A stretch of DNA of 64,000 nt from Larimichthys crocea (taxonomy: Eukaryota; Chordata; Actinopteri; Sciaenidae). How positions within the stretch are numbered: position 1 is the stretch's first letter; the number at the start of each line of letters is the position of its first letter. Where the stretch lies: positions 10,265,157 to 10,329,156 of the forward strand of contig NC_040018.1 of the NCBI RefSeq assembly GCF_000972845.2, given 5' to 3'. Below are positions 1 through 13,456 of this stretch, piece by piece. A program made the translations under genes and the position numbers. The notes under the pieces are model-generated. The model ran no database searches. It was not told where the DNA came from and was given only the letters and a program-made list of their open reading frames with translations.

Positions 1-1039
1 ACTCTTCTTTGTTGTTGTTCATTAGGCAGAGGTCAACTGAAGGTTAAATGATTTAAAAAAAAAATAGATGTATATCTCTTTTCTAGAATTAGAAACTTCT
101 AAATGTCCCGGTCTGATGAATATTTAATCAGTACGAGCATCTCAATCTCTCGTAGTGGGAGAGCTCGGGCACAAGATCCAGTTAGTATTTGTTGTGATAT
201 GGATCTCATCTGAGCATGATGTGTGAGAGACAAGTTCATTGTTCAGTCAAGTGATTTGTCCATACATTACAGAGGTGTGGAGATTCATATACCGTGCTCA
301 TTTGCATTTTGATTGCGACATGTCTGATTATCCTTTTTGTGGAGACAAACGTCTTTTTATCATCTTGTTTAACAGTATCCAGGCTTTCATTTGAATGCCC
401 AACGAGGGTAGTGGAGCATGTCGGACGTCTGCTTCCTGTTAATATTTTACTAATGGAAACTTAAATCTTAAAAAAGTGCTTTCTCTCTTTTAAATGACCT
501 CGAGAAATTCTGCAATAAATGGCTCGCCGAGTGTGGGAATAAACTTGCGCTTAGTTGTTTAAGCAGCTCTTGTTCTTTCAGTAAATTATGTTTGACTAAT
601 ATAAATTGCCTGCAATTACTGGCAGTTGAGAAAGGTCAGGGGCTGTTAGGGTTTTTCCATTTGCACGATAATTGATTCGCTGACAGGAATGGTGATGCAG
701 AACACGTGCGTTATGTTGCATCAGTGTGACCGATGTGCTCCAGCTGTCCGCTTTTACTGTAAACTCACCTCTAACAGGCGATCAGGCAGAAACTTTGAGA
801 TTCGCTGCGGAGTTTTAACAAACAGCTGTCGTCTCTCTGAAGGGATCGTGAATGAAAATACTGAAAGATCAAACTACTGGCCAGGCGCGGCCTACCTCTG
901 ACTTTAAAACTGGGCTGAGTGGAGTTGACCTGTGATTGTAGGAGGCTTCAAGGCTGTCTTGCTTCACATGACACTGTCAGTGGCAGCGTGAGAAGCTGTT
1001 CATTATGTTTGCCACAATCTCTTCTCCAGCAGAGCTGCA

Positions 1040-1830
1040 ATGTAAATAAGTACTGTTACTCAAGCACTGTGCTTGAAATTACTGCAAGAGGTACTTGTAC
1101 TTTATACTTGTAGTACACTTTTTACTACACAGCATAGTTAGTCTCAAAAATATGATGCATTTTTTATAGATTAAATTACCCAGAAGTACATAAAGTGATT
1201 ACCTCAATAAGCCACAACAGTAAAATGCTATTTAAACATTTCAGGTCCAATGTATAATATTTAGGGACATCTATTGTCAGAATATGGTAGAAATGGAAAA
1301 AAATACACAAAACTGTGTTTTCAATTACCTGAAAATGAGAATCCTTCTGTCCTTTTGTTACTTTAGAATGAGCCTTTATTTCTAAACCGCCATATTAGCC
1401 CAGAATGGACAAACCAAATACTGTCTCCAGATAGTGAGGGGAGGGGTATTCAGATTTCTACACACGCACTAAAGCATGAGCTTTAATGCAATTAGCAATA
1501 ATACTCCAATAATATTATGTATATAACATTATCACTTGATACTATTTAATTTAGTTACATTTTCAATAGAGGACCTTCACCTGTAATGGTGTATATTTTT
1601 CTTTCTTCAAGTTTTTTTTTTTTTTTTTTTTTGGCATTTTCTGCTTTATTGAACAGTGACAGTTGGAGAGATGGACCAGAGATAAACCAGGGGATAAATC
1701 GAGCCTGTGTCACCGCAGTGAGAATTTAGCCTTGATACATGGGGCTTATGCTCTACCAGGTGAGCTCTGCAGGCGGGTATTTTTATATTGCAGTATTGTT
1801 ATTTTTACCGAGTCCTTTCTGTCCCCCAGA
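1040..1830. repeat. AAGTAC-rich dispersed repeat, copy 1, split by a SINE
   Basis: The sequence is built from aagtact, acttgtact and gtagtac words, followed by a stretch ending in a ccaataatatta word near 1508 and a tgtaatggtgtat word near 1581. A second copy at 9756-10078 has the same words in the same order. From memory it resembles a very common teleost repeat rich in TACTTTTACTT. The element appears to resume after the SINE with gtatttttatattgcagt at about 1778, so the SINE seems to have inserted into it. Family name and exact ends are uncertain. Confidence 0.55.
1612..1777 (-). mobile_element. tRNA-derived SINE, copy 1
   Basis: Read on the minus strand it has a tRNA-like head with an A-box-like GAGCTCACCTGGTAGAGCAT and a B-box-like GGCTCGATTTAT, as in RNA polymerase III promoters. 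It ends in a body reading ACTGTTCAATAAAGCAG and an A tail, which appears as a run of T at 1612-1632 on the plus strand. A second copy at 42330-42497 shares head, body and tail. SINEs are non-autonomous retroposons mobilised by a partner LINE. No clear target-site duplication is visible, so the ends are approximate. Confidence 0.7.
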
Positions 1831-4800
1831 ATAAAAACCAAAAAAAAATTGTACATAATAACAACATAGGAATGATGTTTACAGCTTTCGATGAAGAGGA
1901 TGAAGGTTTTTTTGTTCAGCAGAAGAGTCATGAGAACTGAAATATTACAGAGAGAAAGAAAGGGTCAAACTGCAGCTCTGTTTTCTGTTTTCTATCATTC
2001 AATTCAGTAATTTGATGTTCTAAACAGGAAAACAGTTTACACTGCTTGTCACACGAAATGGACATTTGACAGACTACGTGCGTCACTCCTGCTATTTATG
2101 GCATTTTCAGAGACTGTAATTACGCTTACATTTCTGACTATCAAGACAGGAAGCTGGAAATCAAGAATATGAATCACAGAGCAACAGGGATGTATGCACA
2201 TAAAAGCAAACCAGACTTCTACCGCAATGCACTGTGAAAATGGAGCCATCTGCCTCTGATATGTGAGCCTTCAAAAGAGTTCAGTGGTAATGGAGCAATA
2301 TAGTTAATCATTAGAGACAGTACATATGCCCAATTCGATTCCTAAAGTCATTGGGGATTCACATAAACATCAGTTAATTGTCAGTACATGTGTTTAGATT
2401 CATCTGATTTACTCCTCTGTTGTTTGAAAAATATCTAGTTATAATATTTAATCTCATAATTTCTTAATTGTTTTAACACAAGCTATTACAGAGTGTACAA
2501 ATCAGCCTCATTTGATTGTTGGGGGGAACATGCGCCCTTCTCTCCTATATGTACAATTATGGATAATAAACCTTAATGAAATACATTTATTTAACAGCAA
2601 TCACATAATTGACATAATATGACAAAAGAGATTAATAAACACACTTTAAGGTGCTTAAAGTAAAAAATGGACAATTTTATTGACAGCAAATATACAAAAG
2701 TCTATCTTTCACTACTTTCTGACTTCTCCAGCCTGTTTGTGGCTCTCAGCTCCAGGACCATGGATTCCTACTGAAGATCTACTGTTTCAAAATGTATCAT
2801 TAATATATATTTTCTTTCTTTAAAAAAAGGCTAATTGGTTTTCTAAAACAGTTAAAACAACAATTTATGACAAACTCAAACAGGAGAAAAAAGTGCACTA
2901 TTTTCTGTGTGTCCAGATTTGGTGCACTGGGGAGTATTTCCAGCAGTGCGATGTATGTGTATGTGTGACTGACCAAAAATAAACTACAGTATTCACTGTC
3001 ATGAAGAAATGTGTCACCCAGTGCAACTGTTTGGCTCACTGATGTGTCTGGGGTGACAATGGAGATCTATGACACTGAGAAATACAGATAACAATTCATT
3101 TTTGGGATTTGTTGACAATAAGAATTATACATTAGCAGTCGCTTTAAATACAACTCAGTTCATCAAACTGGGGACAAAGGCACATTATGATTATGGCTTT
3201 AATATATTCCACGCAGCACTTGTGAAAAAGCCACGTGAGAGTGACAGAGGCACCGAGCAAGGTGTGCTCTTTACCACTGGAGAGCACCATGAAAGAGAGG
3301 ATTACAAAAGGTTCACATCGGGGATCAGGACAAAGGGTGCTGAATGATGCAATATGCAGAAGGTGTTTATGAACCGTCATAAAAACTATTTTTAATAAGC
3401 ACTCTAAATACACTGTGCATTATTTTCTGGGTAGCTCATATGAGAAAAATCCCAGCATGGCTAAAAGAGCATTAATAAGTCTGAGACACAAAAAAAAAGA
3501 AACAAAGGAAACAAAATGAGCTTTTCTTATCAACATCTTTCATTCTTTTAACCATACGTCCCTCTCTTTTAATACCCAGCAACCCGTTTCTATGGTAACA
3601 AAAAGGGTTACATGTCTCTTTTCAGTTGGGCAGAACTGCATTCCACTTTCTGTCATTTCAACGTTGATGAATATTCAACAACATTCATGAGGGTTACTAT
3701 ATTTATAATTGAAACAAAAAAAAAAACAATTCAATCGTCAGTAGCTGTTCTGGAGCTTTCCAGCAGACCACATGATCTTCATCAGCAGATGGCTCAGCTG
3801 TTGTAGATTCATTTTTTTCCGGAGCGCTTTGAGGAGTTCAAGTTTTAGATTCCTCGACCTTCAAAACTATCTCATCTCCAAGTCCATTTAGTTCCATCCT
3901 TGATCGTTTCCACTTTATCGGAAGTGTTCATCATCATTTCAAAATTCGTGTTTATTCAGTCCATGTTTGTAATCAAAGAGAAAACCTCTACAGAGCATCC
4001 ACAGACCTACATATCCTGACAAGTGGCAGCAGAAACTGCAAATTAGCAGCCAAACAATCATTCCTCTCAGACTCACTCATCCCACACACATCATCCACAA
4101 GCGCTGACACATCTCCATCTTGGCACAAGCATTTGCATGATTGCACTCCTCAGACTCAACACAGATCAATGTAAGGTTCAATAAGGGATTATAAATAGAA
4201 ATGATGACCACCTTTTCACTGTGTTAAAATGATCCCTTCATTGAGATGCTGAAAGAGCCACAGGACGTGACGGCCCCCACATTTGGAAGCTTCCGAGTCT
4301 TCAGTGTAACAATGCTGTCGTCTTGAGAGCAGAGTAACAAGCCCACACACACGGGCACAGACATGGATGCAGCTACACGCATACAAACAGTCCACCTACA
4401 CCAGCTCTGTTCACTGTGAATGTGGCCTCTGCCATCAGTCATGAACTGAAGCTTGAGTGGGATAAGAACTACTGTCCTTGTGTGGGCAAACTTGCTCTGA
4501 AATGTTCTCAACAAAACACATGAGAGATGGAGGTTAGAATTAGTGAGGGAGAGGAGAAAAGGTCGAGGAGGCGTAGTAATGCACTCAGTTTTTCCATGAA
4601 GGTCCTCTGACCTTCCCGTCAGAGTTTCCTTTATGTGAAGTGCACAGGCCGGACTGATCCGGACTCCCAAAGGAGTTTGTCTTTTAGCAGTTTTAATCTT
4701 ACTATCTTCACAGCTCAGCTCATGCTGCATCATAATTTTACTCATTCATATTTTGATCTTCAGCTGTCCACATCATTCACTTGAACTCCTGAGGAACACT

Positions 4801-5435
4801 GAGGAATTTGAATACAGTTCATATACAGTATACTGAATACACAAACAAATCCCCTACCCCCTTTAAAAAGACAGAAACAAGAGCAACAAATAATAGAGGA
4901 CCATGACTGTTGAACAAAACATAATATGCTTATTAGCCTCATTTAGCCCAGTCTAGGCCAATAAAAATGACTGCTGGCCATTCATAACAATAACAACAAA
5001 AATAAACTCTTCTGTTGTTTCTTGCAATGGGATCATTTTGTAGGGAAACTTTGACAGTTTGAGGAATAAGTGCTACAAATCTTTAAGAAGAAGAATAAAT
5101 TAGATTAGATGAAGATAAAGAACTATTTCATTTTGTGTTGACGGCTGCTGGAGGATGCTGTGGACATACACGGTAATATTTCACAGCCTTGTTTCATTTA
5201 ATTCTAAAGAGGATTCAACCCGGTGGCAGAAATAAGAAACAGTTATATAGAAATTGACAGTCTTCTCACTGATGCTCTGTCTGTTTATGCAGGCCTTATA
5301 GATTCATCAGTATCACAATGAGACTGTTTCATAGATGTGTCACAGTTGTTTATGTGCTGTCTTGTGGCATTGTGTTGTATTTTTAATAGATTTTATAACT
5401 GTTATAAATGTCCAGATGGAACAGATGGAACAATA

Positions 5436-5556
5436 AAGGCATCCATCCATTCTCTTAACTGCTTATCTGGCTCAGGGTCACAGGAAACTCGACTCCCATC
5501 CCAACATATATTGGTACAACCCTGACAGGTCACTGGTCCGGCACAGGACTACAGTA
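5436..5556. repeat. Degenerate teleost interspersed repeat
   Basis: The segment contains catccatccattctctt, ctgcttatctggctcagg and acaggtcactggtccggc. In this order they resemble a very common fish repeat whose copies read along the lines of catccatccat, accgcttatcc and ggtcgccagtcc. It is decayed, with no open frame. Assignment is from memory of fish repeats, not from a search. Confidence 0.45.
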
Positions 5557-8500
5557 AAGGAACTGAACTGACAAAAAATATTCTGAATATAACCAGTCAG
5601 CAAGATCATCATCATGTTTTTTGCAAATACATCTGTTCTTTCTGAAAGACACTGAAACACTTGAATGACTCATCTAACCTTGTTTAATATTTGAAAGTAT
5701 TTTTTCCATTCAGCTAAACTGCAGAGCCAGACATAACAGTGTATTTTAAGTAAAACATACCCACTCAGTATTCACCTGTATTTCATCATTGTCTGTATTG
5801 ATCCAGCATATATCTATTGCTCTTTTTATATCTTGTTTTATAGTCGAAACTGAGCCTTATGATAAGGCTGTCTGCTTTTTGCATTCCTGGATAAGATGTT
5901 ATTCCAGGGCCAGACTGCAAACTATGAGGCTGTTTATATGCAGTGAAAAAGTCATGTGAAACAGAATACAGTAAAGTTTGACCCACATTAGTCAAATAAA
6001 GCCACAGTTATGGATCTTTCTATTTTTACAGCTCTCATATAACAATAGTTCTTGCTCATGTGACTATTTTAATAATGCCAATCATCATTTTACAATAGTG
6101 GACATGCTTATCTGTCATCAGACGAGAGCTCCATAAACACTAAGTGGATGGAAAGAATCTGAGGGCAAGAATCATCAAGCCGTTAACTCAGCAGCTGTTA
6201 GGCGGTTTGTTTCTCTAAGGGATGCAGGCTGACCAACACTGCAGGCTTGCTGATTACCGTTTTTTTACTCGCTGGTGCTTTCCAACATCGGGCCGAGGGC
6301 TCGGCACACATGTGACCCATTGAACGGTGACTGGAAAGCTTTGCAAGTGGTGCTGTCAACACCAGGACATAAATAAAGCTAAAGATAGGGTGATGTGGCT
6401 TCAGCCCTTCAGTTTGTGGTCAGCCAAAGGCTTTTTATAGAAACACTCTGATTTATAAAAGGCTAACAGGGACTATTTTTGACCCAGTGGGCTTCGGGGA
6501 TAGAGATCTTGGAAACTTGTGACGCTTCTGGGTGCATGACTGACCCCTCTGACTTGAATGTGTCGGTGGTGGTTGGTTGTGGGAGTTGTAACAGATAGCA
6601 AATGCTGCATGGATCAAACCGGCCAAAGGCCTGTGATGTTTCTGGAGACAATCCAGAGGCACAGACAGAGAAATGATCACATGGGTCTTTCCCAGTCAGA
6701 CCCATTAAGTTATCAGAACACTCCTTGATTGCTCTGTCTGGGGATGGAATTTAAATAAAGATTTGATCCACTTTGCTTCACTTGAAGTGAAATGAAAGTA
6801 TGATTTGTTCTGAATTTTAAGGACTAAGTGCTTTATATAGTTCATCATTACCATCTATTATATTTGACCAGAAAGATACAATCACACGCCTTCATATTAT
6901 AGAATAGAATAGTCTTGATTTATGGGTTGCATAAGATACTTGTGCATAGTCAGTGTGTAAAGCAAAGCGCTGCTGTGCACAGGCTCAGCAGAAAAATGTA
7001 TTTTAGCCTTATAAAAAATATGAACACATAAAAATCATCACCAGGTCCATATCTGTTGAAGGGTACAATAAAGTGTGAATATTCTCACCTCGTTACCTTG
7101 TCATCAGACATCTCTTTCTCTTGGTGCTACATTGCCTCAAATGTAGAACTTAACACAATCCCACACTTATGTCTAACTCTGCCATATACAGTGTTTCACA
7201 CCACTGATCTGATGCTTATTATGGCGTATACGTAAATAGATATTGATTTATTTGATCTTTTTTTTCATGTTTTTCCGCTGAACCTGTCCACAGCAGTTCT
7301 ACTTCTGTGCTGGGACGTCTGTCTGCCTCTCTGGGAAATCACTGACCGCTGTCTGTTACTGTAGGAAGCACACTGACTATGGATGAGTACCTCATAAGAA
7401 CCCATTTCAAAAAATCTGAACTACCCTATTAAACAACTATGTCTGAGTCCATGTCCATGTTTCTTTTCTACTTTGATCTGAAATCTCAAAACTTGACTTG
7501 ACTTTTGAGATTGACATTTGCGGTTTTGTGAATGTCTCGACAACTATTTGATGCAACGATGATGCATTTAGTACAGTCACCCTCGGAGTAATGAATTTGG
7601 TGATCCCTTAACATTTCTTGTTATGATATCATCAGGTCAAAACTTCAGTATACTGAAAAGCAATGACATTCCTATGAACCTCTGCTGTACGTTGCTTAAA
7701 GGTAAATCTAAGAAGGTTAATATAGTAAATATTATGTTGGCATTGCCATTGTGAGCATGTTTTACATTATAATTTAACTCAAAAGACTGCTTGGCCCAAG
7801 CCGAGATCTACTTGCATGAGCACTCTTGTTACTGCTTAAAAAAGTCAATGTGTAGGTCACACTCATGAAAACATGATGTCTAATAAGTCATTCAAAACAA
7901 ATGGTAGAATAGGGAGAGATGGCTAAATGAATGAATGAATGAAGTTCATACAGTATGGTGTGTCATCTCGATGGCCACGTTGCCAATAAAGATGCCTCTT
8001 AAATGCATCATGTCAGTGCTCATTAGAAGAAAAATAATTTGGTCTGTTAGTAATTCATGCCAATGAAATGACAATGCAATAAAACAAAAAAAAAAAAAAA
8101 GAACAGAAAAAAAAAACTGTCCGGCCAGCCAATTTTAACCCTTGTTTATTATAATAATGGGCTTCTGTGGCCACTGCTTTATATCAAGTCTCATCAACCT
8201 TGACTGAAATAGCTCTGAGTATAAATCTCTGATTTTCTACGGAATTAGTTTTATATATCCACTCAGGAAGCCAAATGTATCTGACACTGATTTTAAACAG
8301 ATGTGTGTGAAATAAATAGGGGTTGACTGTGATGCAGCACTGACTGTGTGTGTTGCCATAGTCACCCTGTGCAAACAGTGGATCTCGGATTGACTCTAAG
8401 GGTCACTGAGTAAAGTCAGCTGAGTTCCCTGAAGACCATGTAGGTATCTGTTTCCCACTCAGAATGTCACACGTAACCGCACGCTGTCAAGCTCACATGT

Positions 8501-8935
8501 CAGGGTGCGACTGTATGTCACTATGACTGTAGCTAACTGAGATATAAGCCCAAAAATCAAATACCAAGGCCAGAGCATAGCAGATATTTTCTGTAAAATA
8601 GTCCATAGATCAAAGGCTTTATGGTATATGAGCTGACAGCCATGTATAGAATTACAGATCATGACCTCTCTCCCATGGCAGCAAAGCTCTGTTTGCTTTA
8701 GTTATCATAACAGACCACCAACACAGTGATCAAGAGAGAGAACCTCATCACCTCTCTTCTGCTGTGATTTATATAATCCACCGTGGACCAAGGCCATGGC
8801 CTGACAGCCTTAATGTTGTTTGGTGTATATACACAACCCATAAAAGGTGTATATTGTTTGGCAAGTTGTTAGTGTTGCACCTTAAACCCGACCCTGAACC
8901 TGAGTGAAGGCCAGCCATCCAGGAAAAGACAGGTG

Positions 8936-8937
<2 letters not shown>

Positions 8938-8987
<50 letters not shown>
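8938..8987. repeat. (GT)n microsatellite
   Basis: An uninterrupted GT dinucleotide tract of about 25 units. It produces a false poly-His/Thr open frame on the minus strand (8869-9060). Confidence 0.95.
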
Positions 8988-8990
<3 letters not shown>

Positions 8991-9755
8991 GTTGGGTTGG
9001 CTGGAATAAGTTGGAGATCACGGGCTTGCTCACCGAACGTCCCCACAAAATAGATAACATGCTGCTAAATAAAGTTCCCTAATGAATACGGAAACACACA
9101 CGTGTCACTAGAGGGGTCTTTAGGGGAAGGAAGCGTCAAATACATTTGCAGTATGGTTTTATTTTTTGACAGGGTGATGGCGATGGATCACTGGCTCCCA
9201 GACAAGTAGGGGAGATATGAGCTGGCCAAGCATTTGTTTTGTGGTACATGTGCTGTTTGTATCCATGGCAACTGCACCGCGGCCGTGTTCCCTGATTGCC
9301 AGATAGAGTCGCTGTCGTGGACAATATTAAGAAAGTTAAAATGATTTAAGAGTGGAGCATCCCGTTCTCAACTTTACTGGGAAAACAGAAGAAGTGACTC
9401 AGTGTGTGTCGGCTGTGGCGTCTGAGATGTCAAAATTAGATATAGTAGTTTGGTTTAGATAAAGTAGTGATTTCACCACATGTAGTTTGAGCCTTTGCAG
9501 CTTTGTGAATTGTCAAACATGTTTTGATCTATTATATTTTGTTACTAAATACTTTGCTTGGGGGATTCACAAGAGACAAATACCATAATATAGCAGCAGA
9601 GACCAGGATATTCTGACATTTGGTCCTTAGTGTGGGCTAAGTTCCAAAAACACTGGATCACAGAGTACATTTCCCGTAAAGCAAATCAATAGAATCTTCT
9701 ATTGATCTCTTTCTGGCTGGTACAATGTCTACATCTTTCAAACTTCACGTCCTCG

Positions 9756-10078
9756 GTAGCAGTGGAATGTGAGTGAGAACATTTACTCAAGTACAGTTTT
9801 GAGGTATTTGTACTGTACGTTAAGAATTTACATTTTATCCTGTAATAATAATCAGCCACATATTGCATGTTTTACTCTATTACATTTACACCTATAGTTA
9901 CTTTGCAGATTAAGTTATCAAATACAAAGCCTATGACAAGCTTGAAAAAGACAAGCTATAGTTTAATCTACTCACAGAATATGAATTAAAATCAGCATGC
10001 ATAAATTGCTATACTTGCTCCCTAATAATGATCCAATAATATACATATTACTTGTAGAATTTGTTTACATTTGTGGAC
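9756..10078. repeat. AAGTAC-rich dispersed repeat, copy 2
   Basis: It has the same word order as the copy at 1040-1830: actcaagtacag, ttgtactgtacgtt, actctattacattta, then ccaataatatacatatta and cttgtagaatttg. It has no coding potential and looks like a short non-autonomous element or its remnant. Confidence 0.5.
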
Positions 10079-13000
10079 AGTTGTGAGCTATTTTCTCAGT
10101 CTTATTAAACCTCCTTCAGAGCCACAGATGACATTGACTTTGACATTAGTGCAGTGACCCTTTAAAGGAATTCCATGTTTTTTGAGAGGCTGAGATATAT
10201 ATTTAATAATTATTATTATTATTATTATTTTATCTTTAGTGGTATACATGACTTGACACTCATGTTTGGTACCAATGAAGCAATGCAGGGCAAGGGGAAG
10301 CCACCATGCAGTTCACACACTTCACTGTGTTCTCATCTTCTAACAAACCAAATCATTCATCCATTCTCTCTCTGTCTCTATCAAAAAACAAAACAAACAA
10401 ACAAACTTTCATTGTTTTGTCCGACCAGCAACTTTTTCTGCAGGTAGATTGTGCTGCAGGTTTGTATTTCACAAGTTCCTCAGATGTTGCTGTGTCTGGG
10501 AAAAATCACTACAACAAGCAAGTAGATATCCCGATGCTATAAATACATGTGACTGACTCTATTTCTGAGGCCTGACTGTAATATCTTATTACATGGCACA
10601 TCGATTGCGGCTGAGGATGATGTGCCCGCTCAGGTATTCTCGGTCTCAATAAAGCTCCCTGGTGCTATTTTGGAAGGATTATTTGAGAATACGTGTTAAA
10701 TATACTTTACACACACCCACTTTCATTCTTTATTCATCAACCGGCAAACTATTTTTTTCCACCGCCATCAGCAGTTACATGGAAATGAAACCAGATGCTG
10801 TAATGAAACCTCTTGATTCAAACACAGTGGCGAGGAGGAGGAACAAAGGCAAGGTCAAGTGTTACTGATAGCAACAAAAACAAAACAAAAGAAAAAGAAA
10901 AAGAAAAAGAAAACATGCTGTCTGTTTGGATGTACATTATGTTTCTGCTGTAGTCAGCCATTCTTTAATTTCCATATGAAGCCATGCTCCTCTGTCCAAG
11001 ATGTTGTACAGTTTGTCTGTGGGTTCTTTGTTCTTTAGATTGTGTCTGGTCAAAGGTAAACCAGAGCTATCGCTGCATGCGACAGTAGATGCTGCCACCT
11101 ACAGGAAGACCTACACACGCTTAACACATTGTGTAAATGACACAAAAGCACCTTTAAAAAATTAAATTCAAATGTGTGTTTGAAAAAAGAAAATGAAAAA
11201 TGAAATGAAATGAAAAAAGAATCAATCTGTTTAAACAGGTTCAATGCCTGGTGTCTTATTTTACTGTATCTACATGTAAATCTGTCTTCTGTGTTGTTGT
11301 TTTTTTAATATAAGAATACAGAATGCACAAAGGTCTTTGCTCTGCAAATAGACCACCATCTGCTGGACAAATACTGTAGCCACATGTTGAAGCCACAGAC
11401 TCAGATGATTAAGAATTTTAGAAAAGATAATAATAAAAATAAATACTTTAAACACCATTATATCTAACTATCAAAACTCAAAAGTGTAACTAGTAGAAAT
11501 GAGATTTGATAGTGCTTCAAGGGTTTAATCTAATCAGTTTAATCTACTGTATATTCCTGATGTAAGGTGTATGTGTTGCATCCTCACCATTCACAAACGC
11601 TCTGCAAACGTTTTATTATCCTGATCTTTGGTGTTAAAACCTCTACTTTGGGAAATACATTTGATTTTAAAAGGTTCAGTTTTCTTATGAAATGCAAATA
11701 TCAGTGTGAATAAGTTTTTCAGAATAAATGCAATCACATTTGCACATTCAAACACAGTCACTGTTGGAGTGTCTCTCACTCTCTCTCACAGTATCTCTTT
11801 AAAGAGTATATTTTTCTGATTGCTTACAGCAGAAAGGTCAGAGGTACAAGAGAATCAACATATCTACTTTATTGTAATTTTGGAAATAACCCTCCCTCCC
11901 ATCAATGGGCATTTGTTACCTTATTAACTAATCGATAGTATTAACACTATTAACACTTCAGCGTGCTAGATTTAAAAGCCATGTAAAGCGGATTCAGTGA
12001 CACCGTTGGTAAATAATTGACTGATCACAGTCCATGTTCCTTCTCTCTGTCCCTCAGCCCTCAAGGCTACATCCTGGCTACTAATTACCTTAAACCCAGC
12101 ATTGCTACTTGTGATCAGTGAGAGTGAGTTTAAACATTTGCTTGAATGAATATATTGTAGATGCAAAGGACAAGGTTCACTCATGCGCTCAGTGCTTTAT
12201 GCTAAGAGCAGAAGCAAAAGATTAAATATTCAAAATTTTCTGTTACAAAGACTCAAGACAACAACAAAAAAGTTACTTGAAATTTTAATTCATTCTGCAA
12301 ACATGGCAAAAATTTGAATGCATTACAAAAATATTCAAACCACCTATAAATTCCATTTTTTTTTTTATATATATCAACACAAGACAATCATAACAGTACC
12401 ATTCTTCCTGTGTGCACTTTGTTGTATAGGAGCAAAATGATTTAATCCTTGTCATGCTCAGAACATCCAAGTCCATCTAAATAAGGACCAGCATGACACA
12501 AAGCTGCCATAACTCACACAGATCACACACACCAAAGTGTCAGGAGCAAGTCCAGCTTCAGAGGTGAGCTGTTAATAACAGTGTGTATTACCAATGCATA
12601 GAAACACAAGTCCAGGAAATGTGAGGCTTCAGGCAGGATGCACTTTAAGCTCAAGGTAGAGATTATAAAAACAAACATTTAGACTAAAATGTCAAATTCA
12701 TTGGATTCTTGAAAGCTGAATAAATCCAGAATGAGAAATTGTTGTGTTTGGTTAAATCTGGAGAGCATGCAAAATAATAAATCACACTGCCGAGGGCTAA
12801 TATCTCAGTCTCTTGAGCTCTGAAGGACCTGACACTGCCAAACAAAGCGTTGTAAGCAAACACAGCACTGATCCAATCCCACCTCCAGTTGGAAGGACTG
12901 AGAATCCCCACAAAATGGTCAGGGATCAGGGAGGGTTGTGAATGGTACAATACCAGTGTGGAAAAAAAGCAACAGACTGCAGTGGGATTCACATTCACCA

Positions 13001-13456
13001 TATACATTACATATAATAGCACCTTACAAGAGCTTTCTGCTAGTTGATGTAGCAGTTTGTTGCCTCAGCAACACTACTTTCCCATGGAGGTACAAGTACA
13101 TGATTCAACCTCTGAATCTTCATAGCTAATCTGACCAAATAGCATACGAGTCAAATAACTATAACTGTTAATATTATTATATCCCTTCTAAAAAACAATA
13201 TCTCCCTTTGATGTTGATGCTTCTGACCAGTAGAGGGAAACATGCACCTCAATGTGTTGGCAGTGATGAGAATTACACCTTTTTCCTTTTGTACACAGTA
13301 AATCAGAAATCCTCAGAACAAGCTACCATGAGGTAAAAAAAAAAACAAAACAAACAAAAACAAAACAAAAACAAAAACACAACAACACTCAAATTAATGC
13401 ATTCACTGTTTAAGAAAGCCACTGTTATCCACGACTTCAGATCTCTTGAGGTCACA

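Larger units (their letters stand above)
1..13456. other. Gene-poor region downstream of ca7
   Basis: No exon of a known gene could be recognised on either strand. The longest open frame is 173 codons on the minus strand (4224-4745); it has no recognisable domain, is rich in Ser, Thr, Cys and His, and has no repeat-free homologue I know. The region holds two copies of an AAGTAC-rich repeat, a tRNA-type SINE, a degenerate repeat near 5436, a (GT)25 tract at 8938-8987, short TTA, AAAAG and AATG tracts (10204-10230, 10887-10911, 7927-7942) and otherwise ordinary AT-rich unique sequence. The part just left of 13,457 is probably the ca7 3' untranslated region, which may extend as far as a minus-strand AATAAA near 11,870. 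A minus-strand AATAAA near 2,680 could mark the end of an unrecognised transcript. Confidence 0.6.

Noticed and set aside
4224..4745. 173-codon minus-strand open frame
   Set aside because: No recognisable domain, no splice context and no coding-like composition. Most likely chance or untranslated sequence.
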